This document shows, piece by piece, positions 61,381 through 64,000 of a DNA stretch of 64,000 nucleotides (the stretch's first letter is position 1; each line of letters starts with the position of its first letter). The DNA is from Brasenia schreberi. Lineage: Eukaryota; Streptophyta; Magnoliopsida; Nymphaeales; Cabombaceae. The position numbers were made by a program, and so were the translations under genes. The notes beneath the pieces are model-generated. The model was not told the DNA's origin and did no database searches. It saw only the letters and a program-made list of their open reading frames with translations. The DNA lies in the NCBI GenBank assembly GCA_036023115.1, contig JAYKKT010000056.1, forward strand, positions 4,339,001 through 4,403,000, given 5' to 3'.

Positions 61381-64000
61381 ATCTTCTTGGATACGAAGTC
61401 CACTATACCTTTAGATTGACAACTCTCATGTAACTCTTCTAGTTCTAGTTTGTGTATTTTGTTTTGCTAATTAATATTATTCATAAGGGGCCTTGCAGAT
61501 CGAAAAGGCTAAGGTGAATGGTGTACTTGCATTTCCATGAATTCCAGCATTATACACTAGGGTCTTCTGTTGGCTTTTGCTGACTGAGATTGGATTATGG
61601 TTATGCTGATTTTTTACAACATTTTCAGAAAGTGCCTTGCTGTTCCACTATCACTTGATTGCGCTATAATGGTTTATGGTTCCAGGTGACCTGCAGATGA
61701 TAGGCATGTGAGACATCTAAACAACAGACTTAAAAAGTGAATCACTTGTTATATATTGGTCACTGCAGTCAGGAATCGTACCTGTATCTAAAACCTGTTG
61801 CAAGTGCTACTCAGCAAACCTTATTAATGTACTTGTAGGTAGACGTAGTTGGTTTCGATTTCCTTCATGGTTCCAGGTGAACTAGAACCAGCCATGTCTA
61901 TATGGGTTTCAATTATGGTTCATGGTTGCCGAAGAATCAGAATCCACCATGTCTACCTAGAGATATGTTAATTTGGTTTAGTAGTATTTGTAACATGTTT
62001 TAGATAATCTCATTTCAACACTTAAGTCATCTGGTGCAGTTCAAAATTCAAATAGTCTTCGGACATTGATGACCCATAAAATCTTTTACGTCGGAATCAC
62101 TCAATCTGGTTAATGCTTCATACTTTATGAACCATTCTTCATACATATTTGGGGCATGGTAGTCAGGTAATTACATAAACCTATAAGTTTAAGCTAAAGG
62201 ACACCGTGTCCTCAAGTTGAGTTTTTATTTTATTTTATTTGAAGAGTACTCTTTGTAGTAAAATGAGAATCTTTTTTACAATTTCTTGGGAAAAGTAAAT
62301 AAAATAAATTAAAATTAAAGCATCAATTCCAAGGTACTTGGATTGAGTAGGTTATATAGGCGTTAGGTCAAAGAACAATTAATAAAGTAGAGAGAAAACA
62401 TTAAACAAGCTTTGCTTCATGCCGAGCAAATTTCTAATTTGCATCTTGGAAATGGTAAGTAGTAAACCATTATAATAGGGTTAAATTAATCCATGCTTGG
62501 AATTGGTTGGGGTCGAATTAATCCATGTTTGTAAATTAGCCAAAGAGACGAGACAAGCTAAATAGGAAATGCGCCCTTGGAGCTTCGAGGGCTCATCCTA
62601 CTAGGCGATTGATTGTAAAACCTTTTTGGAAACACATACAAGTGCTTGGTACCTTCTCGCGTGGAGGAAAATCACTTAACTTGCTCAACATGTCTGTGTG
62701 AGAGAGAGCATAAAAACCAGAGTTTTTTTGGGAAAAGACAGCATTCCTTTTAAAATGCCAAGAGAAACTGAATCAGGACCCACATTGTTTTTTTAACCTA
62801 TATTTTATGAATCTTTAGTGTTTCTTCACAAAGATATATTTTATTTCTAATATATACTTTTGATCCTTTTATTCTTTAATTTAATTTTCTTTTCTGTTCT
62901 AAGATAAAAATATTCTAAATTTGGTTTCACCTGTTGTTTTTGTCATTTAGAAATCGTGAGACATTGTTAAGACTGGGAAGAGCATATATCTTAATCGGGC
63001 ATCTACTGAGAGGGTCATGGAAAAGATTTTGGCGTCACTGTATGCAACCGTGTTTCTTTCCACACCTATCCATGGGCAAAATGAAACAAGGAACTAGTCA
63101 TGTATTTCAGCTCAAAGGAGACGTTGCCCCTTTATTGCTAGGTGACCCTTTATTGCTAAGTGACACTTATAGTTTAAACGCAAAATGGGGTGTATCTTTT
63201 CTATCTGTTGTGCCTATGCAGATGCGATACATTATGCATGGATCCCCTGGCTTGTCATACCCTTTGTCATGAGGTAGTCAATCTCACAGAACCATTACCT
63301 CCCATTCATACTTTGATCTTTTTAGTCCTTTCCGCAACAAAAGCAACTAGAAGGCTCGACAGGCAGTTAAAGATCAAATTGGCGGGCCGGTCACGAACCC
63401 CTTCCGTGACTGTTCTCCCTCTTTGGTTTGAGGTTCCAGTAACGCTGGCATTAGAAAGTTCCGGCTTATCTGGATGGTTGTTTAGTACGTCAACTTCCTT
63501 TTGTTTTAACATTGTGCAAAATGTGAAAATCAAACCACTCAAGGTGTTAGAATATCATTGCCGGTCACCAATAGTCCCATATGAGCAGACCCGTCCCTGA
63601 AATGGTGGAATCGCCTTTTGTCACTAACGTTGATCTCTTTGTCTGCCACCGCAGCCACCAACTTAAGCAGCATTATGACAATCCACACATTACCTTAAGT
63701 TCTTCGTCAGATGCAGCAGTCTCCCCTTGCGTGAACTTCAACAATTCATCTACCATTACTAGCTTCTCACTTCTTCAACTTGGAAGATCCACCTTCTCTT
63801 CATCTTCCACATCATGCAGCACCAAATTAGACATGGCCAACTTTTTTATCTTCGACCCCAATTCATCCCGTTTGTCAATTCTTCACAGTTTGCATACCTT
63901 CAACGTCACAAAACTCATCTTCTTTCCCAATTTCACCCAGCTACAACTGGGTTGCTTCTTCATACACATCTCTTTCACCCCCTGCCTTTCTTGAAAGGCC
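61381..64000. other. Right end of window, nothing recognised
   Basis: 61740-61980 has several ggttcca and gaaccagccatgtct words related to the 37.4-kb repeat. From 63000 onward the DNA is richer in G+C and has overlapping frames on both strands (63190-63600 and 63581-63994 plus; 63306-63542 minus), none with a recognised domain. They could be part of a gene or repeat that continues right of the window. Confidence 0.4.

Overview
The window looks like nuclear DNA of a flowering plant. The evidence is a beta-tubulin locus with the two plant-type introns, a thaumatin-like (PR-5) gene, nested Ty3/gypsy retrotransposons of the TAT type (they carry a second, archaeal-type RNase H domain), an RTE-like LINE with a GTT-repeat tail, hAT remnants, a possible hAT-type MITE, and long AT, GA and GT microsatellites. 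The species cannot be determined from the sequence. The numerous + strand ORFs in the retroelement areas are shadows of minus-strand coding remnants.

Left part (1-26762): a nest of related LTR retrotransposons, all on the minus strand. Element C (14095-26321) has both ends: two LTRs, primer-binding site (PBS), gag, protease, RT, RNase H, second RNase H, integrase, polypurine tract, and a 5-bp target duplication GTGGT. It sits inside the 5' LTR of an older element B (internal part 6724-12207; LTR halves 12208-14094 and 26327-26762). To the left, an LTR remnant (D, 4952-6723) abuts the truncated integrase of B. It is itself interrupted by element A, of which the window shows the 5' LTR (1575-4951), the PBS and the first 1.55 kb of internal sequence. 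All coding regions examined in B and C are broken by stops, frameshifts or deletions. The element A LTR carries a dense array of about fifteen short hairpins with different stems. LTRs B and C hold a TATA-like box between inverted repeats and a stem-loop with compensatory changes.

Middle part (26763-48100): mostly anonymous, AT-rich intergenic DNA with microsatellites, a 180-bp MITE with a near-perfect 8-bp target duplication, two related tRNA-derived SINE-like copies, a LINE 3' fragment, and several local duplications. A beta-tubulin locus (33203-34810, minus) keeps a start, both introns, canonical splice sites and a stop, but at least seven small indels break the reading frame. It is either a recently inactivated paralogue or a badly sequenced real gene.

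Right part (48101-64000): an intact single-exon thaumatin-like protein gene (48125-48853, minus), with long GA repeats on both sides. It is followed by AT-rich DNA with a probable tRNA-derived retroposon, a hAT transposase pseudogene (55556-56795, plus) and a degenerate RTE-like LINE (about 58250-61380, plus). Nothing is recognised in the last 2.6 kb. The only gene that looks functional is the thaumatin-like protein.
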